From NCBI RefSeq assembly GCF_004000275.1, contig NZ_RCIP01000001.1, positions 1,480,749 through 1,544,748 of the forward strand: 64,000 bases of DNA, given 5' to 3'. The notes beneath the pieces were generated by a model. That model worked only from the letters and a program-made list of their open reading frames with translations. It was not told the DNA's origin and ran no database searches. This stretch comes from Saccharospirillum alexandrii. GTDB lineage: Bacteria; Pseudomonadota; Gammaproteobacteria; Pseudomonadales; Natronospirillaceae. Below are positions 45,530 to 55,406 of the stretch, piece by piece; positions within the stretch are counted from its first letter, which is position 1; the number at the start of each line of letters is the position of its first letter. The translations under genes were made by a program, and so were the position numbers.

Positions 45530-46561
45530 ATGACCCGAAGAGCCTCACCGAACCCATTCGATGCACCCCTCACCCGCGCGCTGATCACTGTTGCTGCCGT
45601 GATTGTCATCATCGCCGGCATGCGCATCGCACAACCCATACTGGTGCCCTTCCTGCTCGCGCTGTTTCTGGCTGTTCTCACCACCCCTGCTGTGCGTTGG
45701 CTGGTGCACTACCGGGTACCTACCCCACTTGCCATAGGCGCGGTGGTGCTTTTGGTATTTATCGTGCTCTACGGCATCAGCAGCCTGGTCATCTCGTCCA
45801 CTGAAGAGTTTTTCACACGCATGCCGGAATACGAAGAGAAGCTCGAGGGCTGGCTGCAACTGCTGCGCGAGCGGCTTCCCTGGCTATCGGGTGATCTGCG
45901 CACCAGCCTGCAAAGCATCGCGCCGGATTCGGACAACCTGCTGGGTGTTGTCAGCGCGCTATTTTCAGGCCTGGGAGGTATCCTGCTGGCCCTGGTGCTG
46001 ACGGTGTTTATCCTGATTTTTATGCTCGACGAAGCCCAGGGAGCCCACGCCAAACTAAACCGGGCGCTGGGCGACGATCGTTCTGCCGAATATGCCCGTC
46101 GCTTCACGTCCATGGTGCAACGCTATCTGGTGATCAAATCGTTCATCAGCGTCATCACCGGTTTGCTGGTTTGGGGGTTTCTCAAACTGCTCCAGGTCGA
46201 TTACCCCATTCTTTGGGGTACCCTGGCCTTTGTCATGAACTTCATCCCCAATATCGGTTCTCTCATCGCGGCCATTCCCGCGGTTTTTCTGGCCACCGTG
46301 CAACAGGGCTTTAGCGGGTTCGCCATCAGTTTGATTGGCTTTGGCGTCATTAACGCCCTCATCGGGAATCTTCTGGAACCGCGGATGATGGGCCGGTCGC
46401 TTGATCTGTCGACCCTGGTGGTGTTTCTATCGCTGATTTTCTGGGGCTGGGTTCTGGGGCCGGTCGGCACTCTGCTGGCGGTGCCGCTTACGGTCGTCGT
46501 CAAGATCGGACTGGAGGTTTACCCAAAAAGCCGCTGGCTGGCGATACTGCTGAGCCAGTAA
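45530..46561 (+). CDS. AI-2E family (PerM/TqsA-like) membrane transporter
   Basis: 343-residue inner-membrane protein of the AI-2E exporter superfamily, with about eight helices, a hydrophilic region at about 95-150 and the conserved NFIPNIGSLIAAIPAV and NLLEPRMMGRSLDLSTLVVF motifs in the C-terminal half. Characterised members export autoinducer-2 or act as Na+/H+ antiporters; the role here is open. No strong ribosome-binding site precedes the ATG. Convergent with efpL; a GC-rich hairpin lies between them (about 46570-46601). Confidence 0.87.
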   Translation: MTRRASPNPFDAPLTRALITVAAVIVIIAGMRIAQPILVPFLLALFLAVLTTPAVRWLVHYRVPTPLAIGAVVLLVFIVLYGISSLVISSTEEFFTRMPEYEEKLEGWLQLLRERLPWLSGDLRTSLQSIAPDSDNLLGVVSALFSGLGGILLALVLTVFILIFMLDEAQGAHAKLNRALGDDRSAEYARRFTSMVQRYLVIKSFISVITGLLVWGFLKLLQVDYPILWGTLAFVMNFIPNIGSLIAAIPAVFLATVQQGFSGFAISLIGFGVINALIGNLLEPRMMGRSLDLSTLVVFLSLIFWGWVLGPVGTLLAVPLTVVVKIGLEVYPKSRWLAILLSQ

Positions 46562-46610
46562 CATGAACTCGCCGCCAACCTCCCGATTGAGGCTAGCGGC
46601 GGCGCGCGCA

Positions 46611-47177
46611 TTACGCCCGGGACATGAACTTCCTGGATTCGGTGTTCACCTTAATCCGCTCGCCCTGCTCGATGTACTCGGGCACTTGAACGGTAATGCC
46701 CCCTTCCAGCAAGGCGGGCTTGGTGCGTGCAGAAGCCGAGGCCCCCTTGATACCCGGTGCCGTTTCAACAATCTGCTTGACCAGCGACTGCGGCAATTCA
46801 ATGGCAACCAGTACGTCGTTGACCACCAGCCCGGTCAGCCCTTCCATGCCATCGTGCAACCAGGCCAACTGATCGCCCAGGTCGTCGGTTGACAGCATAT
46901 GCTGGGCATAGTCGTCGACATCCATAAAAGTATGCATGTCACCTTCGGAAAACAAATACTGCATGGAGCAGGTGGCAGCGTCTGCCAGGGTCAGAAAGTC
47001 ATCCCCTTTAAAGGCTTCTTCTCGCTTACGCTTACTGACCAGTTCATTCATGGTCATCTTATACAAGGTCGCCGCGCCCCGGGCACTGGGACTATGCACA
47101 TCAACTTTGCTGATCTTGTACTGGTTACCGTCCAATTCAATAACGTGGCCGGGTTTAATCTCGGGAGCTTTCGGCAT
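46611..47177 (-). CDS. efpL: Elongation factor P-like protein EfpL (YeiP)
   Basis: Translation factor related to EF-P that relieves ribosome stalling. The 188-residue protein has the three EF-P domains. The tip of domain I reads SPSARGAATLYKM with Arg33, the EfpL/YeiP hallmark, instead of the modified Lys of EF-P. The C-terminal ETAPGIKGASASARTKPALL motif is conserved. Standard length. Two palindromic elements lie upstream, between it and glcB. Confidence 0.93.
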   Translation of the reverse strand: MPKAPEIKPGHVIELDGNQYKISKVDVHSPSARGAATLYKMTMNELVSKRKREEAFKGDDFLTLADAATCSMQYLFSEGDMHTFMDVDDYAQHMLSTDDLGDQLAWLHDGMEGLTGLVVNDVLVAIELPQSLVKQIVETAPGIKGASASARTKPALLEGGITVQVPEYIEQGERIKVNTESRKFMSRA

Positions 47178-47273
47178 GATGGTCTCAACAGGGAAGTGGA
47201 AAAGGCCTAAAAACCCGGCAATTCTAGCATTCAGATCTGCTCTGGCGACAGTGATTCAATTAGTGGCACGAGT

Positions 47274-47484
47274 ACTGAGTTAGAAGTTCGCGGGCTAGTT
47301 GGGCTGGGAGTTTGACTGGAGTTCGGTGCCAAGCGGGCCACCGGGTACGCCTATTGAAGGCACGCCGTGAACCCATCCATGGGGGCTCGAAGACCACATC
47401 CATGTGGTCTCACGGCCTCCAATAGGCGTACCCGGTAGCCCTTCGAATGTCCCGGGTTAAATTTGCGCGAACTTCTAACTCAGT
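47274..47484 (+). repeat. Nested palindromic intergenic element, copy 8
   Basis: Perfect 19 bp terminal repeats ACTGAGTTAGAAGTTCGCG (47274-47292) / 47466-47484. Inner arms of 21 bp (47341-47361 / 47415-47435, 20 of 21 paired; CCGGGTACGCCTATTG side). Perfect central hairpin AGACCACATCCATGTGGTCT (47391-47410). Core GTGAACCCATCCATGGGGG. All three stem sets differ from copy 5 yet occupy the same positions. Confidence 0.85.
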
Positions 47485-47563
47485 AGCACGGTGGTTAATC
47501 TCAAATAATGGCTCGCTGGCATGCATTGCTTTCAAAGTATTGGATTGTGCAACCCGCTGGTCA

Positions 47564-47676
47564 GTGTTGGCTGCCAGGTAGGCCTATCCGGGGAAGTCTG
47601 AGGCATGGATGCCGAAGCCTAGGCCCCATGGATGGGTTCACGCCGCCCCCGGATAGGCCTACCTGGTGGCCGACAC
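47564..47676 (-). repeat. Nested palindromic intergenic element, copy 9
   Basis: Perfect 20 bp arms CCAGGTAGGCCTATCCGGGG (47574-47593) / 47647-47666, extended imperfectly to GTGTTGGC / GCCGACAC. Inner hairpin GGCAT-gg-ATGCC (47602-47613) and core CCCCATGGATGGGTTCACG. Lies just after the glcB 3' end, 79 bp from copy 8 and opposite to it. Confidence 0.85.
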
Positions 47677-47694
47677 GAACCCATGCCACAAAAT

Positions 47695-49875
47695 TCAACC
47701 TCGCCGGGCTTCCTTTGCTTTGATGCGAAACGCGTGCAACAAAGGCTCGGTGTAGCCGTTGGGTTGTTGTTTGCCTTCGAGCACCAGGGCGAGGGCCGCC
47801 TGGAAGGCGATGTTGTTGTCCGGGTCTTTGGCCATGGGTGTGTAGCTTGGGTCGTGGGCGTTTTGCTTGTCGACTATGGCGGCCATGCGTTTCATGGTTT
47901 CGATGACCTGGGCTTCGGTGCAGATACCGTGATGCAACCAGTTGGCCATGTGCTGGCTGGAGATGCGCAGGGTGGCGCGGTCTTCCATCAGGCCGACGTT
48001 GTTGATGTCGGGGACTTTGGAACAGCCGACGCCGTGGTCGATCCAGCGGACGACGTAGCCGAGAATGCCCTGGGCGTTATTGTCGAGTTCTGCCTGAATG
48101 GCTTCTGCGGTCAGTGAACCGGGGTCAGCCAGCAATGGGATTTGCAGAATGGCATCCAGCGAGGCGGGCTCGCGTTGGCGAAGGGTTTCCTGGCGCTCGG
48201 CCACGCTGATGCGGTGATAGTGGACCGAGTGGAGAGTGGCGCCGTTGGGTGACGGTACCCAGGCCGTGTTTGCGCCGGCCATTGGGTGGCCCTGCTTCTG
48301 CTCGAGCATGGCGGCCATTTCGTCCGGCATCGCCCACATGCCCTTACCGATCTGGGCTTTACCGGGCAAACCTGCCGCGAGGCCGGCATCAACGTTGTTG
48401 TCTTCGTAGGCGCTGATCCAGGCTTGCTGTTTCATCTGGGCCTTGGGAATCATCGGGCCAGCCAGCATGCTGGTGTGGATCTCATCGCCGGTGCGGTCGA
48501 GAAAGCCCGTGTTGATGAAGACGGTGCGGTCACTGGCGGCCTGGATGCAGGCGGCAAGGTTAACTGTCGTGCGGCGCTCTTCGTCCATGATGCCAATTTT
48601 CAGCGTTTTCGGTGCAAGATCGAGCGCCTGTTCAATGCGGGCGAACAGGTCTACCGCAAAGGTTACTTCTTCCGGGCCGTGCATCTTGGGTTTAACGATG
48701 TAAACGCTGCCGGTGCGGCTGTTGCGCCGTTCAGTGTTGTTCAGCAGATCGTGTTTGGCCGCCAGGGCCGTGACCATGCCATCAAGAATGCCTTCCGGCA
48801 CTTCGCGACCGTCGCGATCGAGCACCGCATTGATGGTCATCAGGTGGCCGACGTTGCGCACGAACATGAGGCTGCGGCCATGCAAGACCAGCGGGCGGCC
48901 GTTCAGGCCCTGGTAGGCCCGGTCGCTGTTCAACGAGCGGGTAATGGTTTGCCCGCCTTTTTCAAACGACTCGCTCAGCGTGCCTTTCATCAGGCCCGTC
49001 CAGTTGCGGTAAACCTCGGTTTTATCTTCCGCATCGACGGCTGCGACCGAATCTTCGCAATCCATGATGGTGGTCAGCGCGGCCTCTACCAGCAGATCTT
49101 TAACGCCCGCCGCATCGGTTTTGCCGACCGGGCTGGTCGCATCGACCTGGATTTCAATGTGCAGTCCGTTGTTTTTCAACAGAATAGCCGTTGGTGCGGC
49201 TTCATCGCCCTGGTACCCCAGGCATTGAGCCGGGTTAGCCAGGCCGGTTTGGGTGCCGTCATTCAGTTCGACTGACAGTGCGCCGTGTTCAATCCGGTAG
49301 GCCACAGCGTCAGCATGGGAGCCTTTGGCCAGTGGCGTGGCCTGGTCCAGATGTGCCCGGGCAAAGGCGATAACTCTGGCGCCGCGTACCGGGTTGTAGC
49401 CCGTACCTTTTTCAGCTCCGCCGTCTTCTGAAATGGCATCGGTGCCATAAAGGGCATCGTACAGGCTGCCCCAGCGGGCGTTGGCGGCATTCAGTGCGAA
49501 CCGGGCGTTCTTGACCGGTACCACCAACTGCGGACCCGCTTGTTCGGCAATTTCGGTATCGACGTTAGCGGTGGTGATAGGCTTGACATCGACCGGGGGC
49601 AGCAAGTAGCCAATGTCCTGCAAAAAAGCTTTGTAGTCATCCGCGTCGTGAGGTTCGCCGGAGCGCTCGGCATGGTATTGGTCAATTTTCGCCTGCAAGG
49701 TATCCCGTTGGCGCAACAGCGCTTCGTTGCGCGGGCCGAATTCATCGAGTATGGCCTCGAACTGATCCCAGAAATGAGCTGGCTCAACCCCGGTGCCCGG
49801 GGCGATCTCCCGGTCGATCAGGTTGTAGAGTTCGGTCGCGATCTGAAGACCGCCGTGTTGAATTCGATCTGTCAT
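47695..49875 (-). CDS. glcB: Malate synthase G
   Basis: Condenses glyoxylate with acetyl-CoA to malate, completing the glyoxylate shunt. The 726 residues are the normal length of isoform G. Signature segments include [70 protein letters not shown] and the C-terminal [14 protein letters not shown]. The promoter region upstream (49876-50023) holds a 15 bp palindrome identical to one in front of aceA. The LysR gene lies immediately upstream on the same strand. Confidence 0.96.
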   Translation of the reverse strand: MTDRIQHGGLQIATELYNLIDREIAPGTGVEPAHFWDQFEAILDEFGPRNEALLRQRDTLQAKIDQYHAERSGEPHDADDYKAFLQDIGYLLPPVDVKPITTANVDTEIAEQAGPQLVVPVKNARFALNAANARWGSLYDALYGTDAISEDGGAEKGTGYNPVRGARVIAFARAHLDQATPLAKGSHADAVAYRIEHGALSVELNDGTQTGLANPAQCLGYQGDEAAPTAILLKNNGLHIEIQVDATSPVGKTDAAGVKDLLVEAALTTIMDCEDSVAAVDAEDKTEVYRNWTGLMKGTLSESFEKGGQTITRSLNSDRAYQGLNGRPLVLHGRSLMFVRNVGHLMTINAVLDRDGREVPEGILDGMVTALAAKHDLLNNTERRNSRTGSVYIVKPKMHGPEEVTFAVDLFARIEQALDLAPKTLKIGIMDEERRTTVNLAACIQAASDRTVFINTGFLDRTGDEIHTSMLAGPMIPKAQMKQQAWISAYEDNNVDAGLAAGLPGKAQIGKGMWAMPDEMAAMLEQKQGHPMAGANTAWVPSPNGATLHSVHYHRISVAERQETLRQREPASLDAILQIPLLADPGSLTAEAIQAELDNNAQGILGYVVRWIDHGVGCSKVPDINNVGLMEDRATLRISSQHMANWLHHGICTEAQVIETMKRMAAIVDKQNAHDPSYTPMAKDPDNNIAFQAALALVLEGKQQPNGYTEPLLHAFRIKAKEARRG

Positions 49876-49959
49876 GAGTCTGGCCTTTCGCTGTTTGCTT
49901 TTTATTCGAGTCTAGGGAGCCAAGCCGGATACGACTAATTTATAACCTTTATAGTCACC

Positions 49960-49974
49960 ATTCACAGTATGAAT
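49960..49974. promoter_or_regulatory. LysR-type palindrome upstream of glcB
   Basis: ATTCACAGTATGAAT, 85 bp before the glcB start. It is the exact reverse complement of the palindrome at 51048-51062. An AATTTATA word lies about 22 bp to its left, mirrored at about the same distance at the aceA site. Confidence 0.65.
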
Positions 49975-50023
49975 GGGATTTTGACCACCGCGCGTTTTAA
50001 CAGCCCGACCATTCAACATGCCA

Positions 50024-50974
50024 CTAAAACTCCGGGCTTGGTACCTGCTCGGCCACTTCATTGATGAGACGCCGCATCCAGCGATGCGCCGGGTCGTGGT
50101 GCAGCAACGGGCTCCAAACCAGTTTCAGCTGAATGCCAGGTATCACAAAAGGCGGCGCCATCACCCGCAAGCGGTCGTTGTGGGCCTGCAGCAGCGCGGC
50201 CCGGGCTGGCAAGGTCACCACCAGGTCGTTCTGCTCAGCCAGCAGCATGGCGGCCTGGTAATGACGGGTGAAGACGGTGATATTACGCTTGCTGCCCAGT
50301 TGACCGAGCACTTCATCGACCCAGCCCAGGCGCTGCACATCGGCCGGGTCAACTCCGACGCCCACGCCATAGCCCGTTTTACTGACCCAGACATGCTGGG
50401 CTTGCAGGTAGTTCTTCAGGCTGAAATTTTCCAGAATGGGGTTCTCGGAACTGACCATGCAGCAGAACTCGTCGCGCCAGACAATGGTCTGATGAAACGA
50501 CTGGGGAATGTCGTCAAAGCGGTTAATCACCATATCGACCTTGCCCTGCTCGACATCCAGAAAGCTGACGTCACTGGGGGTCATCAGGTCCAGAATGACG
50601 TTCGGTGCTTCTTCGCGCAAACGCCGCAGCAGTGGGGGCACCAGGGTCGATTCGGCGTAGTCACTGACCATGATTCGAAACACCCGCTGGCTGTTTTCGG
50701 CATCGAAATCGGAGCGTGGCTGAATGGCGCGTTCGATATCCTGCAGCACGGTACGCAGCATCGGCTCCAGTTGCCCGGCACGCTCAGTGGGGGTCATGCC
50801 TTCACTGGTACGAATCAGCAGGGGGTCGTCGAACAGGGTGCGCAGCCGTCGCAGGCCGTTGCTCATAGCTGGCTGGCTGATGCCCAGTTTGTCGGCCGCC
50901 CGGGTCACGCTGCGCTCACGCAGCAGCACATCCAGATACACCAGCAGGTTCATATCGATGCGGCTAAGTTGCAT
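50024..50974 (-). CDS. LysR-family regulator of the glyoxylate-shunt genes (proposed)
   Basis: 316-residue LysR protein: winged helix-turn-helix at about 5-65 (RSVTRAADKLGISQPAMSNGLRRL), linker helix, and a periplasmic-binding-type effector domain from about 95. It lies between glcB (same strand, downstream) and aceA (divergent), and an identical palindrome occurs before both, so it probably controls the shunt. The effector is unknown. This control differs from the RpiR-type RccR and IclR types known elsewhere. Confidence 0.88.
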   Translation of the reverse strand: MQLSRIDMNLLVYLDVLLRERSVTRAADKLGISQPAMSNGLRRLRTLFDDPLLIRTSEGMTPTERAGQLEPMLRTVLQDIERAIQPRSDFDAENSQRVFRIMVSDYAESTLVPPLLRRLREEAPNVILDLMTPSDVSFLDVEQGKVDMVINRFDDIPQSFHQTIVWRDEFCCMVSSENPILENFSLKNYLQAQHVWVSKTGYGVGVGVDPADVQRLGWVDEVLGQLGSKRNITVFTRHYQAAMLLAEQNDLVVTLPARAALLQAHNDRLRVMAPPFVIPGIQLKLVWSPLLHHDPAHRWMRRLINEVAEQVPSPEF

Positions 50975-51047
50975 CCTTTTCTCCTTCCGTTCGCCAGTTC
51001 GCCTAAAAATCGTCTTTGATCCAAATTATACCCAATGCCTGCCAATC

Positions 51048-51062
51048 ATTCATACTGTGAAT
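51048..51062. promoter_or_regulatory. LysR-type palindrome between lysR and aceA
   Basis: ATTCATACTGTGAAT, inverted repeat ATTCA/TGAAT with T-N11-A form. Identical (as reverse complement) to the site before glcB. It lies in the 231 bp divergent region, about 145 bp from the aceA start and about 75 bp from the LysR start. Confidence 0.7.
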
Positions 51063-51205
51063 ACTGAAAATAATAACTATAAATTGGCCAAATCACCCTG
51101 GCGATTTTACTGTGAAGTCAAGGTCGCAGCAGAGACACACCGTTGCAGCAGCGACAACGACAACAGACTAATACAACTAGACCGCAACACCGAGAGGACA
51201 CGACC

Positions 51206-52540
<1,335 letters not shown>

Positions 52541-52752
52541 TCCGCAAGAACCCTCAGAACAGGATCACAAGGAAGTGACCTGCCTCACCCAGGCTGCTGA
52601 CGACCCAGTCACGTCACCAGCCTCTTCCCTCTAGTTCCCGATAAATGCATCGGCAGTCCAATTTGCTTCGTATACACTGAACGGTGAACCGCCTTTTTCC
52701 GTTAACACTGCTCCTGTAGCGCTCAAATAATAACTGCATTGGACTCTAACAC

Positions 52753-53892
52753 ATGATTTCTACCACCAAACTGGCCCATTCTGGCCTTTTTGTCGTTTTA
52801 CTGGCCCTCAGCACATTGTCAACGGCGCACGAAATTCGCCCTGCCATCATCGATCTGACTCTCAACGAGAACGGCAACTACAGCATTGACATTCAAACCA
52901 GCGTCGAGACCTACCTGGCGGGTATCGGACCGGACGTTACCGACACAAATGATGCGCCTCAGGCTGCTGAGTATGATCGGTACCGGGCCATGTCAGAGCA
53001 AGAGCTGATGCCTGTTTTCAAGGCGTTTGCGCCCGACCTCATCAGTGGCATCCAGTTTCAAGCCGACGGCCTCGATATCAACCTTGCCGAGCCGAACCTG
53101 ACCTTAACCAGTGAACCGGATCTGGAGCTGGCCAGAGAGGCCGTCATTACCTTCACCGGCACGCTGCCCACCGGCAGTTCAAGCCTGGGTTGGCAGTGGG
53201 ATGAACAGTTTGGCGAATCCGCTCTGAGAGTCAGCACCGCAACCGGAGAAGAAATTTATACAGAATATCTTCAGCCCGGCGTGCCGGCCGGACCTTTTGA
53301 TATCACGGGTGCCGTGAAACAAAGTGGCTTCTCAATTTTTGCAAACTACATCGTTATTGGCTTTGAACACATCCTACCCAAGGGGCTCGATCACATCTTG
53401 TTTGTAGTCGGCCTGTTCCTGCTTAGCTCGAAATTAAAGCCATTAATCTGGCAAGTGAGCAGCTTCACCCTGGCGCACACCGTAACCCTTGCTCTGGGAA
53501 TGCTGGGTATCGTGACAATACCTGCGGCTATTGTGGAGCCATTAATTGCGCTCTCCATCGTCTACGTTTGCGTCGAGAACCTCTGGTCTCGTAACCTCAG
53601 CAAATGGCGACCCGCCGTCATTTTCGGATTTGGCCTCTTGCATGGCCTTGGTTTTGCCAGCGTCCTGACGGAAATAGGACTAAGTCCGAATCACTTTATT
53701 ACAGGCCTAATCGGATTCAATATCGGGGTCGAGCTTGGGCAACTGACCGTCATTGCCCTATGCTTTTTGGCAGTCGGCGTCTGGTTCAGGAATAAAGCCT
53801 GGTACCGGAGCTACATCACGAACCCCGCTTCTATCGCGATCGCCCTGATGGCCGGCTGGTGGGTTTTTGAGCGAACCGTTTACGGGGTTTAA
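52753..53892 (+). CDS. HupE/UreJ-family membrane protein
   Basis: 379 residues: signal peptide (cleavage near STA|HE, residue 25), a periplasmic domain of about 170 residues, then six membrane helices (about 195-375) with the conserved histidine motifs FEHILPKGLDHILFVVGLFL, SFTLAHTVTLALG and GLLHGLGFASVL. HupE/UreJ proteins are putative nickel/cobalt or other metal permeases; specificity is not predictable. First of eight same-strand genes that include a multicopper oxidase, so copper is possible. Confidence 0.85.
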   Translation: MISTTKLAHSGLFVVLLALSTLSTAHEIRPAIIDLTLNENGNYSIDIQTSVETYLAGIGPDVTDTNDAPQAAEYDRYRAMSEQELMPVFKAFAPDLISGIQFQADGLDINLAEPNLTLTSEPDLELAREAVITFTGTLPTGSSSLGWQWDEQFGESALRVSTATGEEIYTEYLQPGVPAGPFDITGAVKQSGFSIFANYIVIGFEHILPKGLDHILFVVGLFLLSSKLKPLIWQVSSFTLAHTVTLALGMLGIVTIPAAIVEPLIALSIVYVCVENLWSRNLSKWRPAVIFGFGLLHGLGFASVLTEIGLSPNHFITGLIGFNIGVELGQLTVIALCFLAVGVWFRNKAWYRSYITNPASIAIALMAGWWVFERTVYGV

Positions 53893-54071
53893 GCAGCACT
53901 CAGGCTAACGGGACACGGATGTTCCATACAAAAGCGATTAGGCCCGTTAGATCACATGGTAAGCGCTGCCCGATCGTCGGCGGGTTCTACTGGTAAAAAA
54001 CAGGTCTTCGACTGGAAATCCGGTAGCCCCGCGAGTATTCTCTTAATTCGTTCAAGCCAGCGACACCCGCG

Positions 54072-54413
54072 ATGACGACCGCCAAACTCAATTACATCCT
54101 TGTTCTCTTCCTGGTTATCTTCCAGGGAACTGGGAGTGTATTGGCTTGGGCAGAAACCACAACCGACGGCGAGGCTCAAACAGTGTCGCTGTGCGCCGAT
54201 CATCATGATGTTGAACACTGTGGCATTGCCGACCATTCCGCTCAGTTTCGATCACACTGCAGTGGTATGGCATGTACCCTACCCGTGGTAGCGCAGGCCG
54301 TTGCAGGTCTGATCGACCCTGCGATACAGGCAACAGAGCGTTATACTCAGCCGCTCAGTCACTCCCTGCACTCGGGCTATCACAGCGCGCTCGATCGCCC
54401 ACCCAGTCTCTGA
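54072..54413 (+). CDS. Small secreted Cys/His-rich protein
   Basis: 113 residues with a signal peptide (about 1-28, ending SVLAWAE) and a short mature part rich in His and Cys (CADHHDVEHCGIADHS, HCSGMACTLP, HSLHSGYHSALDRPP). The arrangement suggests metal, probably copper, binding in the periplasm. Resembles small Cys/His proteins of copper loci, but no named family is assigned. No strong ribosome-binding site. Confidence 0.65.
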   Translation: MTTAKLNYILVLFLVIFQGTGSVLAWAETTTDGEAQTVSLCADHHDVEHCGIADHSAQFRSHCSGMACTLPVVAQAVAGLIDPAIQATERYTQPLSHSLHSGYHSALDRPPSL

Positions 54414-54551
54414 TCCTCAATCACTGATTACCGTTTCGCTCAGACGAGTAGCTAATACAACGCTTCTCACCGTCACCTGACAGTGTACCCCTGTCGTTTG
54501 ATGCTCTGACCGTCACTTTCTTTCGGATTAATGTAGCCATTGAGGACACTC

Positions 54552-55007
54552 ATGAAATTACTGTTTGAACGCCCTAACTTTCATTCCATCATGATATCTG
54601 GAGCCGCGGCCTGCGCGTTTCCGCTCACAGCACTGCTCGTTTTAGGCACGTTAGCCAAGCTCTCCGTGCCTGCAATCGCGGCCGATGACCTGCCGAATCA
54701 TGTTGATGTCGTGGTTGAGGGGCTGTCGGAGAAAGCTCGAACCGGGCAACGAATGTTTAACCAAACGTGCGCTGCCTGTCACGGATTAAACGCAGAAGGA
54801 TCAGATGCAGGACCACCGTTGATCCATTCCATTTACAACCCCGGTCACCACTCCAACAAAGCCTTCTACCGAGCAGTGACAGAAGGGTCACGTCAACATC
54901 ATTGGTCGTTTGGTGACATGCCGCCGCAACCCACCGTTGGGTTTACTCAGATGACGTTCATACTCGCCTTTATTCGTGAGGCGCAAGCGATCAATGACAT
55001 TGAATAA
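54552..55007 (+). CDS. c-type cytochrome (class I, monohaem)
   Basis: 151 residues with an N-terminal export/anchor segment (about 12-45, cleavage possible after AIAA), haem-binding CAACH at about 71-75 and a probable axial Met in FGDMPPQP. Start at 54552 supported by GAGGA. Adjacent to the multicopper oxidase genes, so it may pass electrons between the respiratory chain and a periplasmic oxidase. Confidence 0.85.
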   Translation: MKLLFERPNFHSIMISGAAACAFPLTALLVLGTLAKLSVPAIAADDLPNHVDVVVEGLSEKARTGQRMFNQTCAACHGLNAEGSDAGPPLIHSIYNPGHHSNKAFYRAVTEGSRQHHWSFGDMPPQPTVGFTQMTFILAFIREAQAINDIE

Positions 55008-55084
55008 AAGGTTCAGCTCGAAAGCACTCTGGCTGATTTCACCCATGCGCACACTATCTCGTTCGCAAGACCAGGAGACAAATA

Positions 55085-55297
55085 ATGATGATGATGGACA
55101 TGAGTTGGGGTTTTCACCTGTTCTGGTGGCCACTGGTCGCTGCACTGGTGGTCATTCCTTTATGGCGAATCTGCGAAAAGCTTGGATTTCCCGGAGTTCT
55201 CAGTGTTCTGGCACTGGTTCCCATACTGAACCTGGGGTTGCTGTACTTTCTTGCGTTCAGTGAACCACCTCACGGCAACAAAGATTCTCGCCTGTGA
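55085..55297 (+). CDS. Small hypothetical membrane protein
   Basis: 70 residues with two predicted membrane helices (about 8-27 and 35-57), aromatic-rich at the first (WGFHLFWWPL). It begins with four consecutive Met codons, and AGGAG lies 8 nt before the first. It lies between a cytochrome and the multicopper oxidase. No family recognised. Confidence 0.65.
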   Translation: MMMMDMSWGFHLFWWPLVAALVVIPLWRICEKLGFPGVLSVLALVPILNLGLLYFLAFSEPPHGNKDSRL

Positions 55298-55406
55298 GTG
55301 AGGTCGAAACATTGGTCTGACGACGGGCGTGGGGCGTCGCATCGCCTTCTGGACATTGAGGCTGTTTCCCGCAGCCGGTAGTTTGGGTTAAACGAGGACG
55401 GTAATC

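Noticed and set aside
11309-47676. CRISPR interpretation of the repeated palindromes
   Set aside because: The copies are dispersed over 36 kb, have no regular spacers and no cas genes nearby.
48286-49275. 329-codon open frame antisense to glcB
   Set aside because: Malate synthase G is unambiguous on the other strand; the antisense frame has no recognisable domain.
50018-51019. 333-codon open frame antisense to the LysR gene
   Set aside because: The LysR helix-turn-helix and effector domain are clear on the other strand.
53893-54551. CueR or CopR operator in the oxidase cassette
   Set aside because: No convincing ACCTTCC-N-GGAAGGT or CopR-type repeat was found by eye.
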